A DNA stretch of 64,000 bases from Riemerella anatipestifer (GCF_009670965.2 NZ_CP073239.1:1302001-1366000); one strand, 5' to 3'; shown: positions 27,071 to 36,453, counted from the stretch's first letter. Numbers and translations are program-made. Notes: a model not told the origin generated them from the letters alone.

Positions 27071-29263
27071 ATGAATATTACCATTCAATATGACCAAATG
27101 GACTGTGGACCTGCTTGTCTTGCTATGGTAGCTTCACACTATAACAAAGATTTCAGTCTACAGTATCTTCGTGATAAAGCCTTTATTACACGCGAGGGCG
27201 TGTCATTATTGGGAATAAGTGAAGCTGCTAAGGAGATAGGATTCAATACTTTTTCAGCAAAGCTAAAAGTAGATGATTTTAGTAAAGACTTTTTACCTTG
27301 CATCTTGCATTGGAATCAAAATCATTTTGTAGTTCTTTATAAAGTTTCAAAAAGTCTATTTACAGGTAAAACAATATATAAAATAGCCGATCCTGCTCAT
27401 GGTTTTATCACACTTTCTGAAGAAAAATTTAAAAAATCGTGGTTGTCAGATGGCGAAAAAGGAGTCGCTTTGTTTTTAGAACCTACTGATGATTTTTTTA
27501 TCCAAGAACCACCTAAGGAAGAAAAGATTTCTATAAAATATCTTTTAAACTATTTGAAGCCTTATAAAAAGTCAATAGGGTGGATGTTTTTTTTACTCAG
27601 TTTAGGAACATTAATAACGCTGATATTTCCTGTTCTTACTCAAAAGCTAATAGATGATGGGGTTACTCAAAAGAATTTATCCATTGTTACCTATATTTTA
27701 TTAGCTCAATTGGCTTTTTTCATTGGGAGTATTGTCATCAATATCTTCCGAAATTGGATAATGCTGGTGGTGGGTACTAAGATTAATATCCAAATCATTT
27801 CGGATTTTCTGAGAAAAATACTACGTCTTCCTATTCGTTTTTTTGATACAAAATTAATGGGTGATTTTAACCAGCGTATACACGATCACGAGCGTATAGA
27901 ACATTTTTTAACCTCTCAGAGTCTTCTTACAGTATTTTCTGCCATTACTTTTACTGCTTTCTTTGGTATATTGTGGTATTATGATTTTAGGATATTATTA
28001 ACATATATGACACTAACAGTGGTGTCTGTGTTGTGGTCACTCTTCTGGATGAGAAAAAGAAAAGTGTTAGATTATCATCGCTTTCAGCAGAGAAGTGAAA
28101 ACCAAGAATCTATATATGAAATAATCAATGGCGTATCAGAAATGAAGCTGAATCAGTTTGAGGATTTCAAACGCAGAGAGTGGGAAAAAATTCAACAAAA
28201 ACTTTTTAAAATCAATATCCGTATTTTAAAACTTGATCAAGTTCAGTTGTCTGGTTTTGAGTTTATTAATCAAATAAAAAATATTGTAGTAACCTTTTTG
28301 TCCGCTTATTTTGTAGTTCAAGGTAAAATGACTCTTGGAGAGCTGTTAGGAGTATCTTACATTGTAGGGCAAATGAATTCCCCAGTGGGACAGCTGATTT
28401 CTTTTTTTCGTTCCCTTCAAGATGCAAAGTTAAGTTTGGCAAGACTTAATGAAGTGCAAAATCATCCAGATGAAGAAGGGGAAAATCATAAGCCATTTCT
28501 TACTAAGGAATCGGCTATAGAAGGTGGGGGTATAAAAATAGAAAATGTATCTTTTCAGTATGAGGGACCTCATTCGCCTTATGTTCTTAAAGATATAAAT
28601 TTGAATATTCCGAAAGGAAAAGTAACGGCTGTTGTAGGTGCGAGTGGCAGTGGTAAAACGACGCTTTTGAAGATGCTTTTGAAGTTTTATGAACCTACAA
28701 AAGGAAAAATAAAAGTCAACGGATTAGATTTAGAAGATGTTTCGCCCACTGAGCTGAGAAAAAAATGTGGCGTGGTAATGCAAGATGGATTTATATTTTC
28801 TGATACAATAGAAAGAAATATTGCCACCAGTGATGAAGAAATCAATGAAGAACGGCTCAAAAAAGCAATGGAAATAGCTAATATAAAATCCTTTGTGGAT
28901 GAATTACCATTGGGTTTAAATACGAAAATAGGAGCGTCTGGTAATGGTATTTCAGGAGGACAAAAGCAAAGAATATTAATAGCAAGATCGGTTTATAAAA
29001 ACCCTCAAATGATATTTTTTGATGAGGCAACATCTGCTCTTGATGCCGAAAACGAGAGAACAATTCACAATAATTTACAATCCTTTTTCAAAGGAAGAAC
29101 TGTTATTATAGTAGCTCATAGGCTTTCTACAGTAAAGAACGCTGACCAAATTGTAGTACTTAAAAAAGGACAAATTGTAGAAAAGGGAAATCATAAAGAT
29201 TTGGTTTATAATAAAGGGGAGTATTTTAATTTGATAAAAAATCAACTGGAGCTTGGGGAATGA
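27071..29263 (+). CDS. Peptidase-containing ABC transporter (C39 PCAT)
   Basis: A 730-residue exporter that should cut the leader after the double glycine and pump the core out. The N-terminal C39 peptidase has catalytic Cys12 (QMDCGPACLAMVASHY), His85 (NQNHFVVLY) and Asp107 (ADPAHG). A six-helix membrane domain follows (about 165-440), then the ATPase with Walker A GASGSGKT (Lys529), signature SGGQKQR and Walker B IFFDEATSALD. No HlyD-type adaptor or outer-membrane channel is encoded next to it, so passage across the outer membrane is unexplained. It starts 5 nt after the maturase. Confidence 0.92.
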   Translation: MNITIQYDQMDCGPACLAMVASHYNKDFSLQYLRDKAFITREGVSLLGISEAAKEIGFNTFSAKLKVDDFSKDFLPCILHWNQNHFVVLYKVSKSLFTGKTIYKIADPAHGFITLSEEKFKKSWLSDGEKGVALFLEPTDDFFIQEPPKEEKISIKYLLNYLKPYKKSIGWMFFLLSLGTLITLIFPVLTQKLIDDGVTQKNLSIVTYILLAQLAFFIGSIVINIFRNWIMLVVGTKINIQIISDFLRKILRLPIRFFDTKLMGDFNQRIHDHERIEHFLTSQSLLTVFSAITFTAFFGILWYYDFRILLTYMTLTVVSVLWSLFWMRKRKVLDYHRFQQRSENQESIYEIINGVSEMKLNQFEDFKRREWEKIQQKLFKINIRILKLDQVQLSGFEFINQIKNIVVTFLSAYFVVQGKMTLGELLGVSYIVGQMNSPVGQLISFFRSLQDAKLSLARLNEVQNHPDEEGENHKPFLTKESAIEGGGIKIENVSFQYEGPHSPYVLKDINLNIPKGKVTAVVGASGSGKTTLLKMLLKFYEPTKGKIKVNGLDLEDVSPTELRKKCGVVMQDGFIFSDTIERNIATSDEEINEERLKKAMEIANIKSFVDELPLGLNTKIGASGNGISGGQKQRILIARSVYKNPQMIFFDEATSALDAENERTIHNNLQSFFKGRTVIIVAHRLSTVKNADQIVVLKKGQIVEKGNHKDLVYNKGEYFNLIKNQLELGE

Positions 29264-29436
29264 TTTTATGTTTTTTTAGTTATAATTTCTGATATATTCC
29301 TATTATAAAAAAATGTAGTATATTTTTGGGTGTAGAATTAACTAATTTAATTGGTTAAGACTTGCTATTAGAAAAGCCTTTTTGCTATAAAAAAATAAAA
29401 TTGTACTTTTAGACTTTATAAATTAATCGTGTTTTT

Positions 29437-30402
29437 ATGACAGTTTCAAATTTGTCAAGCCGCATGGCTTTGGGAATAGATATAGGAGGTACCAACACTA
29501 AGTTTGGTTTGGTGAACCACAGAGGGGAAATTTTAGGAAAAGGAAGGATAAAGACAGACTATGATGATATAGATGATTTTATAAACGCACTCTATAAAGA
29601 AATAGAACCTATATTAGAACAACACGATGCTAAAAGCCAATTAGAAGGTATAGGCATAGGAGCTCCTAACGGTAACTATTATAAAGGTACTATAGAAAAT
29701 GCACCTAACCTCAAATGGAAAGGAATAGTGCCTCTAGCAGAGAAAATTACTGCGAAATTTGGGGTGCCGTGTAAGGTAACTAATGATGCCAATGCAGCGG
29801 CTTATGGAGAAATGATGTTTGGGGCAGCAAGAGGAATGAAAGACTTTATAATGATAACTCTAGGTACAGGTGTTGGGAGTGGAGTTATTGCTAATGGTCA
29901 GTTGGTGTATGGTCACGACGGTTTTGCGGGGGAACTAGGGCATACCATAGTAAAACCAGGGGGAAGAAAGCACTGGAGTACAGGTTCGGAAGGGAGTTTA
30001 GAGGCTTATGCATCTGCAACAGGCATTGCGATAACAGCTAAAAAGATGAGGGCAGAGTTTCCAGAATCTATGCTTAATAACTATCCAGAGGAACAGATTA
30101 ACGCTAAAACAGTACACGAGTGTGCTTTGGCAGGAGACCCTACGGCAGTAGAGGTCTTTAGATATACTGGTCAAAAATTAGGGGAAGCATTGGCTAATTT
30201 TGTTATGTTCTCTTCTCCAGAGGCTATTTTATTATTTGGTGGTGTTATAAAGGCGGGAGATTTCATTCTAAAACCAACAAGGCTGCATATGGAGAGAAAC
30301 TTGTTACCCATATTTAGAGGAAAAGTAAAATTAGTTTTTAGTGAACTAGACGAAGCAGATGCAGCAATATTAGGAGCCAGTTCTCTAGTTTGGGAAAAAT
30401 AA
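29437..30402 (+). CDS. ROK family sugar kinase (glucokinase-like)
   Basis: A 321-residue ROK protein that probably phosphorylates glucose or a related hexose using ATP. Features: DIGGTNTKFG (15-24), TNDANAAAYGEM (catalytic Asp region), ITLGTGVGSGVIAN, and ELGH. The zinc-binding CxCGxxGCxE, normal in ROK proteins, reads WSTGSEGSLE here, so all three cysteines are lost while the rest of the helix and the following ASATGIA are retained. Divergent from nothing; it ends in a terminator shared with tsf. Confidence 0.87.
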   Translation: MTVSNLSSRMALGIDIGGTNTKFGLVNHRGEILGKGRIKTDYDDIDDFINALYKEIEPILEQHDAKSQLEGIGIGAPNGNYYKGTIENAPNLKWKGIVPLAEKITAKFGVPCKVTNDANAAAYGEMMFGAARGMKDFIMITLGTGVGSGVIANGQLVYGHDGFAGELGHTIVKPGGRKHWSTGSEGSLEAYASATGIAITAKKMRAEFPESMLNNYPEEQINAKTVHECALAGDPTAVEVFRYTGQKLGEALANFVMFSSPEAILLFGGVIKAGDFILKPTRLHMERNLLPIFRGKVKLVFSELDEADAAILGASSLVWEK

Positions 30403-30424
30403 TTATTTACAAAGTGATATAAAT

Positions 30425-30457
30425 AAAAAAGGAGAACCAATTGTGTTCTCCTTTTTT
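30425..30457. terminator. Bidirectional terminator (ROK gene / tsf)
   Basis: 13-bp stem AAAAAAGGAGAAC / GTTCTCCTTTTTT (30425-30437, 30445-30457) with a 7-nt loop, A run on one side and T run on the other, between converging genes. Confidence 0.9.
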
Positions 30458-30484
30458 ATTTGAATTTTATAATGATTCTTTAGC

Positions 30485-31453
30485 TTATAGGCTAACTCTT
30501 CTAAATCCTACGATTTCTACATCATCACCGAAAGACTTCACATATTCAGCTACTTTTTTGCTGTCGTCTTTAATGAAGTTTTGGTCTAATAATGCTTTCT
30601 CTTGGTCTAGAGTTGTGTTATCACTGATGAATCTTTGGATTTTACCAGGAATAATTTTATCCCAAATTTGCTCAGGCTTACCTTCTGCTTTTAGTTCTGC
30701 TTTAGCATCTTCTTCAGCTTGTTTTAGAACTTCTTCAGTAAGTTGTGCATAAGAGATGTATTTAGGTACATTCTTCAAAGGCTTACCTAAACGAACTAGC
30801 TCTTCGTTTTCTTTCTCGATTACAGCGATACGAGCTTCAGTTTCGCTAGCGATGTAAGCTGGATCAAAATCTTTGTAAGAAAGTGTTTCAGCTCCCATAG
30901 AAGCTACCTGCATAGACACATCTTTAGCTAAATCTGCAGCTTGATCGAAGCTTTTAGAAAGAGCAGTGATAGCAGCGATTTTATTTCCTACGTGGATATA
31001 AGCTCCTAGATAAGCACCTTTAATAGTTTCAAACGCACCGATTTCAATTTTCTCTCCGATAACTCCCGTTTGCTCGATAAGTTTATCAGCTACGGTCATT
31101 CCTCCGAAGTCAGAAGCTAAAAACTCTTCTTTGCTAGAGTAGTTAATTGCTTGTTCAGCTAATTTGTGAGCTAGTGCCACGAAATCTTCGTTTTTAGCTA
31201 CGAAGTCAGTCTCACAATTAAGAGCGATGATAGCACCTGCAGTGTTGTCTGCATTTACTTTAGCAATAACAGCTCCTTCTGCAGACTCTCTGTCAGCTCT
31301 ATTAGCAGCTACTTTTTGTCCTTTTTTTCTAAGGATTTCTATTGCTTTATCAAAATCTCCTTCAGCTTCTACTAAAGCTTTTTTGCAGTCCATCATTCCT
31401 GCCCCTGTAGTGTTTCTTAGTTTTGCAACATCTGCTGCAGCTGGTGAATACAT
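30485..31453 (-). CDS. tsf: Translation elongation factor Ts
   Basis: Nucleotide-exchange factor that regenerates EF-Tu-GTP. The N-terminal UBA-type domain (VAKLRNTTGAGMMDCKKAL) and the core motif NCETDFVAKN are diagnostic. The 322 residues are slightly longer than the E. coli protein, as usual in Bacteroidota. It has its own promoter and is bounded upstream by an opposite-strand gene; rpsB, rpsI and rplM, its common partners, are not in the window. The ATG at 31453 has only a short N-terminal MYSPAAA. Confidence 0.96.
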   Translation of the reverse strand: MYSPAAADVAKLRNTTGAGMMDCKKALVEAEGDFDKAIEILRKKGQKVAANRADRESAEGAVIAKVNADNTAGAIIALNCETDFVAKNEDFVALAHKLAEQAINYSSKEEFLASDFGGMTVADKLIEQTGVIGEKIEIGAFETIKGAYLGAYIHVGNKIAAITALSKSFDQAADLAKDVSMQVASMGAETLSYKDFDPAYIASETEARIAVIEKENEELVRLGKPLKNVPKYISYAQLTEEVLKQAEEDAKAELKAEGKPEQIWDKIIPGKIQRFISDNTTLDQEKALLDQNFIKDDSKKVAEYVKSFGDDVEIVGFRRVSL

Positions 31454-31512
31454 AATAATAATATTTTTAGTTATTTTTTATCTCTATATTTGGGTCTCTA
31501 AATAAACCCGTG

Positions 31513-31520
31513 CAAAGATA
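31513..31520 (-). promoter_or_regulatory. -7 box (TATCTTTG) for tsf
   Basis: The minus strand reads TATCTTTG, exact TAnnTTTG, 59 nt before the tsf ATG, giving a leader of about 50 nt. Confidence 0.6.
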
Positions 31521-31597
31521 ATAATTTTAGCATAAACTAAAAATAGAGTTTTTGCGTTGTTTTAGATAACGAGTAAAGAGTTTAAATTATAAGAGAG

Positions 31598-32182
31598 ATG
31601 AAAATGAAATTTAAAATCCTAATGATATGTGGACTACTTTTTAGTACGGTTTTATGGGTAAATGCACAATCAAAATATACGCCTCAACAGGTGGAGGCAT
31701 CTGACGATATTAAGGTAATTGCTAATTTTATAAAGTATAATCCAGACCACCCTGATACGCCTAAATTTAAGGCTAAACTTTATAATATACTTAATGGTAA
31801 TACCTCAAATGATTCTAAAAAGAAAACAGCATCTACTCCAGTAGTGGTAGAAAAAAAAACATCATCTAAGACAACTAATAATACTAAAAATAATTCTTCT
31901 AAGACAGAAAATGAGAAAGCTGCTGATATGATTAACCATCTTTTAGGCGATACACCTAACGAAAATGAGGCTTATTTTTCTGTAAGAAATAAATCTAAAT
32001 GCCCTATTGTTCTTAAAATTAGTGATGGTAAAAAGGTATTGGAACTAAATATCCCAGCTTCAGGTAGAAATGCGACTTTGTTGCAAAAAGGGACTTATCA
32101 ATTTTCATCTACGGTATGCAACGCTCAGTTCAGCACTTCTAAAAAGGTAACTGACGATATGGAAATGGTACTAGGGAACTAA
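31598..32182 (+). CDS. Secreted protein with Lys/Ser/Thr/Asn-rich linker (possibly DUF6759-like)
   Basis: A 194-residue exported protein: signal peptide (MKMKFKILMICGLLFSTVLWVNAQ), a short helical region (about 25-67), a disordered Lys/Ser/Thr/Asn-rich stretch (about 70-110), and a compact beta-rich C-terminal domain with two cysteines (NKSKCPIVLKI, STVCNAQF). It resembles small Weeksellaceae-specific secreted proteins; I recall DUF6759 as a possible family but cannot verify it. Its position, divergent from tsf and convergent with accA, gives no functional hint. Confidence 0.65.
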   Translation: MKMKFKILMICGLLFSTVLWVNAQSKYTPQQVEASDDIKVIANFIKYNPDHPDTPKFKAKLYNILNGNTSNDSKKKTASTPVVVEKKTSSKTTNNTKNNSSKTENEKAADMINHLLGDTPNENEAYFSVRNKSKCPIVLKISDGKKVLELNIPASGRNATLLQKGTYQFSSTVCNAQFSTSKKVTDDMEMVLGN

Positions 32183-32190
32183 ATATAAAT

Positions 32191-32223
32191 AAAAAAGAGG
32201 TTGATAAAAACAACCTCTTTTTT
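32191..32223. terminator. Bidirectional terminator (secreted protein / accA)
   Basis: 13-bp stem AAAAAAGAGGTTG / CAACCTCTTTTTT (32191-32203, 32211-32223), 7-nt loop, T runs in both readings, between converging genes. The accA stop codon is within 5 nt. Confidence 0.9.
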
Positions 32224-32226
32224 TTG

Positions 32227-33183
32227 TTACCCTTTAAATCTACCCATTGAAATAAATTTATCTTGTCTCTGAGATTCTAACTCTTTAGCCGAGAATTTCT
32301 TAAAGGCTTTGATGTTATTTAAGATAGAGTTTTTTACATTTTGGTAAGCTACACTTGGGTCGTAGTGGGCTCCTCCTAGAGGTTCTTCTATAATACCGTC
32401 TATAATCTTTTCTTTGAGGGAGTCTTGTGCTGTTAGTTTCATAGTAGAGGCAGCTTCTTCTTTATGCTCCCAATTTCTCCATAATATAGCAGAACAGTTT
32501 TCAGGAGAAATTACAGAGTACCAAGAGTTCTCCATCATATAAACCTTGTTGCCAACACCTATACCTAAAGCACCACCACTAGCACCTTCGCCAATTACAT
32601 AGCAGAAAATAGGGGTTTTAAGTTGGCACATTTCGTAGATGTTTCTTGCAATAGCCTCGCCTTGACCTCTTTCTTCCGCTTCTAATCCAGGATAAGCCCC
32701 TGGTGTATCTATAAAAGTAACGACAGGAATATTGAATTTCTCTGCCAATTTCATTAGTCTAAGAGCTTTTCGGTAACCTTCAGGGTTACTCATTCCAAAT
32801 CTTCTGTGCTGTCTTTCTTTGGTAGTTCGTCCTTTTTGAGTTCCTATAAACATTACAGATTGTCCTTCAATTTTGGCTAAACCACCCACCATAGCTGTAT
32901 CATCTGCGAAGTTTCTATCGCCATGCATCTCTACAAAACTGCCTTCATCTGCAATTCCTTTAATATAGTCTAAAGTATAAGGTCGGTTAGGGTGACGAGA
33001 CAACTGTACCCTTTGCCAAGGCGTAAGATTACCGTATATCTCTTTCTTTTTCTTGTTGATTTTATCTTCTATTTGGCTACATGCCGTTTTCATATCCACG
33101 CCACTTTCTTCACCTACTAGAGAGCACTTTTCGTACTGCTCCATGAGTTCTTTTATAGGGGTTTCAAAATCTAAATATTCCAT
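32227..33183 (-). CDS. accA: Acetyl-CoA carboxylase carboxyltransferase subunit alpha
   Basis: Half of the carboxyltransferase that makes malonyl-CoA for fatty acid synthesis; it partners with AccD (zinc subunit), which is not in the window. The 318-residue protein has the crotonase-like core with [42 protein letters not shown] and [14 protein letters not shown]. Own -7 box 23 nt upstream; monocistronic by spacing, with gltX 53 bp further upstream. Confidence 0.95.
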   Translation of the reverse strand: MEYLDFETPIKELMEQYEKCSLVGEESGVDMKTACSQIEDKINKKKKEIYGNLTPWQRVQLSRHPNRPYTLDYIKGIADEGSFVEMHGDRNFADDTAMVGGLAKIEGQSVMFIGTQKGRTTKERQHRRFGMSNPEGYRKALRLMKLAEKFNIPVVTFIDTPGAYPGLEAEERGQGEAIARNIYEMCQLKTPIFCYVIGEGASGGALGIGVGNKVYMMENSWYSVISPENCSAILWRNWEHKEEAASTMKLTAQDSLKEKIIDGIIEEPLGGAHYDPSVAYQNVKNSILNNIKAFKKFSAKELESQRQDKFISMGRFKG

Positions 33184-33205
33184 ATTGATGAGATAATTTA
33201 CCGTT

Positions 33206-33213
33206 CAAATTTA
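33206..33213 (-). promoter_or_regulatory. -7 box (TAAATTTG) for accA
   Basis: The minus strand reads TAAATTTG, exact TAnnTTTG, 22 nt before the accA ATG. Confidence 0.55.
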
Positions 33214-33236
33214 ATAAATTTTTAATAAAAGAGATT

Positions 33237-34748
33237 TTAGTTTAAAACCTTCAACGCCTTTTTTAATCTGTTAAGGCTTTCTTCTTTGCCAATGATTTCC
33301 ATTAAATCAGGGACATCTGGACCTTTTAGCTCCCCAACGAGTGCCAAACGCAAAGGCATCATTACTTTACCCATACCCAAAGATTTTTCTGTTGCAAAAT
33401 CATGTATGGCATTTTTAATGGTTTCTGCATCAAAAGAAATAGATTCTAGTACAGTTACTAGAGCAGACATTACTTCGTGAGTATCTTCCTTCCAAGCTTT
33501 TTTAACAGCTTTGTCATCAAAAGATTGAGGGGTTTCAAAAAAGAATTTTCCTTCCTCGTAGATGTCCTTTACAAAAGTGGCTCTTTCTTTCATTAGAGAA
33601 ACTATTTTCAGCAGTACCTCGTCAGAAATTTGTTTAGAATTAACACCTTCTATTTGTTTTAATTCTTCCAAAAGTTGGTCATTAGACTTTTGTTGTAGAT
33701 ATTGATGGTTAAACCACTTGGCTTTGTCTAAGCTAAATCTAGCACCTGCCTTGTGTACTTTGTAGAGGTCAAACTCTTGAATCATCTCTTCCATAGATAA
33801 GATTTCTTTATCGTCTGCTGGAGTCCAACCGAGAAGAGCCACCATATTTATAAATGCCTCTGGGAAATAGCCAGATTCTCTGTAACCTTTCCATATTTCT
33901 TCACTTTCAGGGTCTTTAAAATCTAATGGGAAAACAGGGAAACCAAATTTAGCCCCATCTCTTTTGCTTAGTTTACCTTTACCTTCTGGTTTTAATATCA
34001 ATGATAAATGAGCGAATTCGGGAGCGTCCCAACCCATAGCTTCATATAAGAGTACATGTAACGCCATAGACGGTAACCATTCTTCCCCTCTAATCACATG
34101 GGTAATTTTCATTTCGTGGTCATCAATAATATTAGCGAAATGATAGGTTGGCATTCCATCATTTTTAACTAAAACTTTGTCGTCTAGGTCGTTGGTGTTT
34201 ACGCTGAAATCCCCTCTGATAATATCTTTAAGACTTACAATTCTGTCCACAGGCATTTTGAACCTTACTACATAAGGCGTATTTTCAGCAAGTAGTTGCT
34301 CTACCTCCTCTTTAGGAAGGCTGATGCTATTTCTCAATCTGCCACGAGTTCTATAATTGTACGCAAAAACGTCGCCTCTGCTTTCAAACTCTTTTCGGAT
34401 AGCATCTAGCTCTTCTGGAGTGTCAAAAGCGATGTAAGCATAATCTGTTTTTAATATTTGGTCGGTATATTGGTCATAGATAGCTCTTCGTTCCGACTGT
34501 CTGTACGGAGCATAAGGACCACCATGTTTAGGGCTTTCATCAGGGACGATGCCACACCATTCTAATGCCTCCATAATGTATTCTTCTGCACCTTCCACAT
34601 ATCTAGCAGAGTCGGTATCTTCTATTCTAAGGACAAAATCGCCTCCATGATGTTTTGCAAACAAATAGTCGTATAATGCCGTTCTTACACCTCCCAAATG
34701 TAAAGCTCCCGTAGGACTTGGTGCAAAACGAACGCGTACTTTTTCCAT
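33237..34748 (-). CDS. gltX: Glutamyl-tRNA synthetase
   Basis: Class I aminoacyl-tRNA synthetase charging tRNA-Glu. HIGH-type motif in SPTGALHLGGVRTALYDY (about 11-28), KMSKS-type loop KLSKRDGA, and the anticodon-binding helical C-terminus. At 503 residues it is a normal bacterial length. Whether it also charges tRNA-Gln depends on gatCAB/glnS, not visible here. A -7 box lies 26 nt upstream; no neighbour is close enough upstream for an operon. Confidence 0.96.
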   Translation of the reverse strand: MEKVRVRFAPSPTGALHLGGVRTALYDYLFAKHHGGDFVLRIEDTDSARYVEGAEEYIMEALEWCGIVPDESPKHGGPYAPYRQSERRAIYDQYTDQILKTDYAYIAFDTPEELDAIRKEFESRGDVFAYNYRTRGRLRNSISLPKEEVEQLLAENTPYVVRFKMPVDRIVSLKDIIRGDFSVNTNDLDDKVLVKNDGMPTYHFANIIDDHEMKITHVIRGEEWLPSMALHVLLYEAMGWDAPEFAHLSLILKPEGKGKLSKRDGAKFGFPVFPLDFKDPESEEIWKGYRESGYFPEAFINMVALLGWTPADDKEILSMEEMIQEFDLYKVHKAGARFSLDKAKWFNHQYLQQKSNDQLLEELKQIEGVNSKQISDEVLLKIVSLMKERATFVKDIYEEGKFFFETPQSFDDKAVKKAWKEDTHEVMSALVTVLESISFDAETIKNAIHDFATEKSLGMGKVMMPLRLALVGELKGPDVPDLMEIIGKEESLNRLKKALKVLN

Positions 34749-34774
34749 ATTTTGATAATTCTTTTTTGAATCAG

Positions 34775-34782
34775 CAAATTTA
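34775..34782 (-). promoter_or_regulatory. -7 box (TAAATTTG) for gltX
   Basis: The minus strand reads TAAATTTG, exact TAnnTTTG, 26 nt before the gltX ATG. Confidence 0.5.
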
Positions 34783-34893
34783 CAGAATGTAAACGCAAGT
34801 TTCTAATATTATTGAAGTTTTTTGGCACAAAAAGAATTTGTTAAACTGATATTTGTAGGTTCTTATGATGCCCAAACAAAACAGAAAAAGTAT

Positions 34894-34901
34894 TATCTTT
34901 G
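34894..34901 (+). promoter_or_regulatory. -7 box (TATCTTTG) abutting the GH3 start
   Basis: Exact TAnnTTTG match ending only 6 nt before the ATG at 34908. With usual Bacteroidota spacing the transcript would start at or next to the start codon (leaderless). Confidence 0.6.
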
Positions 34902-34907
34902 CTCGGT

Positions 34908-36422
34908 ATGGCAACAAAGGTTCTCTTCAATACGGTGGTAAATTGGTTCATTCGCCAAAGAATGGATCAGATACAAAATTTTATTAAGCATCCTATAGAA
35001 ACGCAAAAGGGTATTCTTTTTTCACAACTATTCAAAGCCGAAGAAACGGTGTACGGAAAAGAATACGGATTTAAAAACATTTCTAGTTATCAGGACTTTT
35101 GTAATCAAGTTCCCATTGTAACCTACGAAGATTTTGAACCTTATATAGAAAGGGCAAGGAAAGGCGAAAAAGATGTGATATGGAATGGCTACATTAGAAA
35201 ATTCGCAAAGTCTTCTGGAACCACTAATGCCAAAAGTAAATTTATTCCCATTTCTGATGAAAGTCTAGAGGGTTGTCACTTCAAAGCAGGGAAAGATTTA
35301 GTTTCTATCTATGCCAACAATCACCCAGAAAATACTTTATTTCAATATAAAAATTTAAGACTCGGAGGAAGCTCGGAACTCTACGAAGATTTCAATACTA
35401 AGTTTGGAGATTTATCGGCGATTTTAATAGAAAATTTGCCTTTTTGGGTAGAAATTACCACCACGCCTAGCAAAAAAACCTCGCTGATGTCCGAGTGGGA
35501 AACTAAACTGAAAGCCATCGTATCCGAAGTAAGACAAGAAGATGTGGGAAGCCTTACAGGAGTGCCTAGCTGGATGATGGTGCTACTACAACGCATCTTG
35601 AAAGAAACAGGTAAAGGTTCCATCTCTGAACTTTGGCCTAATTTGGAAGTGTTTTTCCACGGGGGAATCAGTTTTAAGCCTTATAGAGAACAATACAAAG
35701 AACTTGTAGGGAAAGACATCAATTATTACGAAATTTACAACGCTTCCGAAGGGTTTTTCGGCATTCAAGATAGGTCTGATAGTGATGAAATGTTACTAAT
35801 GCTAGATTATGGAATTTTCTACGAGTTTATTCCTATGGAACATTTTTCCGAGACCAATCTTAAAGCAATTCCGCTGGAAGAGGTAGAAGTAGGTAAAAAC
35901 TACGCTGTGGTAATTACTACTAATGGTGGGCTTTGGCGTTACTTAATAGGCGACACCGTGAGATTTACCAGCACCGACCCTTATCGCATCAAAATATCAG
36001 GCAGAACCAAGCATTACATCAACGCTTTTGGGGAGGAATTGATGATTGATAATGCCGAAATGGCTTTACAAAAAGCGTGTGAAGCAACTGCTGCTAAGAT
36101 TACCGACTATACCGCCGCTCCTATCTTTATGAAGGGAAATGAAAGTGGGGCTCACGAGTGGGTTATAGAGTTCAGCCAAACACCTAGTGATATGGCAATT
36201 TTTGAAAAGGTATTTGATGAAACTTTAAAATCCATCAACTCCGACTACGAAGCCAAGCGTTATAACGATATGACGCTTAAAAAACCCGTGATTCATATTG
36301 CTAGAGCCAACTTGTTTTACGATTGGTTGGAAAGTAGAGGGAAACTAGGCGGACAAAACAAAGTTCCTCGTCTAAGCAACGATAGAGAGTACATAGACCC
36401 TATTCTTGAACTAAATAGATAG
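34908..36422 (+). CDS. GH3 family acyl-adenylating enzyme
   Basis: A ~504-residue member of the GH3 family, best known in plants for joining amino acids to hormones through an acyl-adenylate; bacterial members are common in Bacteroidota and their substrates are unknown. Visible motifs are AKSSGTTNAKSKFIPI (phosphate-binding loop), YNASEGFFGIQD and YLIGDTVRFT. The ATG at 34908 (MATKVLFN) is chosen over an upstream TTG because it lies just past the -7 box. Monocistronic; convergent with nth. Confidence 0.85.
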   Translation: MATKVLFNTVVNWFIRQRMDQIQNFIKHPIETQKGILFSQLFKAEETVYGKEYGFKNISSYQDFCNQVPIVTYEDFEPYIERARKGEKDVIWNGYIRKFAKSSGTTNAKSKFIPISDESLEGCHFKAGKDLVSIYANNHPENTLFQYKNLRLGGSSELYEDFNTKFGDLSAILIENLPFWVEITTTPSKKTSLMSEWETKLKAIVSEVRQEDVGSLTGVPSWMMVLLQRILKETGKGSISELWPNLEVFFHGGISFKPYREQYKELVGKDINYYEIYNASEGFFGIQDRSDSDEMLLMLDYGIFYEFIPMEHFSETNLKAIPLEEVEVGKNYAVVITTNGGLWRYLIGDTVRFTSTDPYRIKISGRTKHYINAFGEELMIDNAEMALQKACEATAAKITDYTAAPIFMKGNESGAHEWVIEFSQTPSDMAIFEKVFDETLKSINSDYEAKRYNDMTLKKPVIHIARANLFYDWLESRGKLGGQNKVPRLSNDREYIDPILELNR

Positions 36423-36453
36423 TATCGTTAATTTTTTTGGTAAGTTAATTCTC

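Noticed and set aside
21142..29263. Insertion sequence, integrase or att site flanking the peptide cluster.
   Set aside because: No transposase, integrase, tRNA-end or direct repeat was seen at either side; transfer is suggested only by composition.
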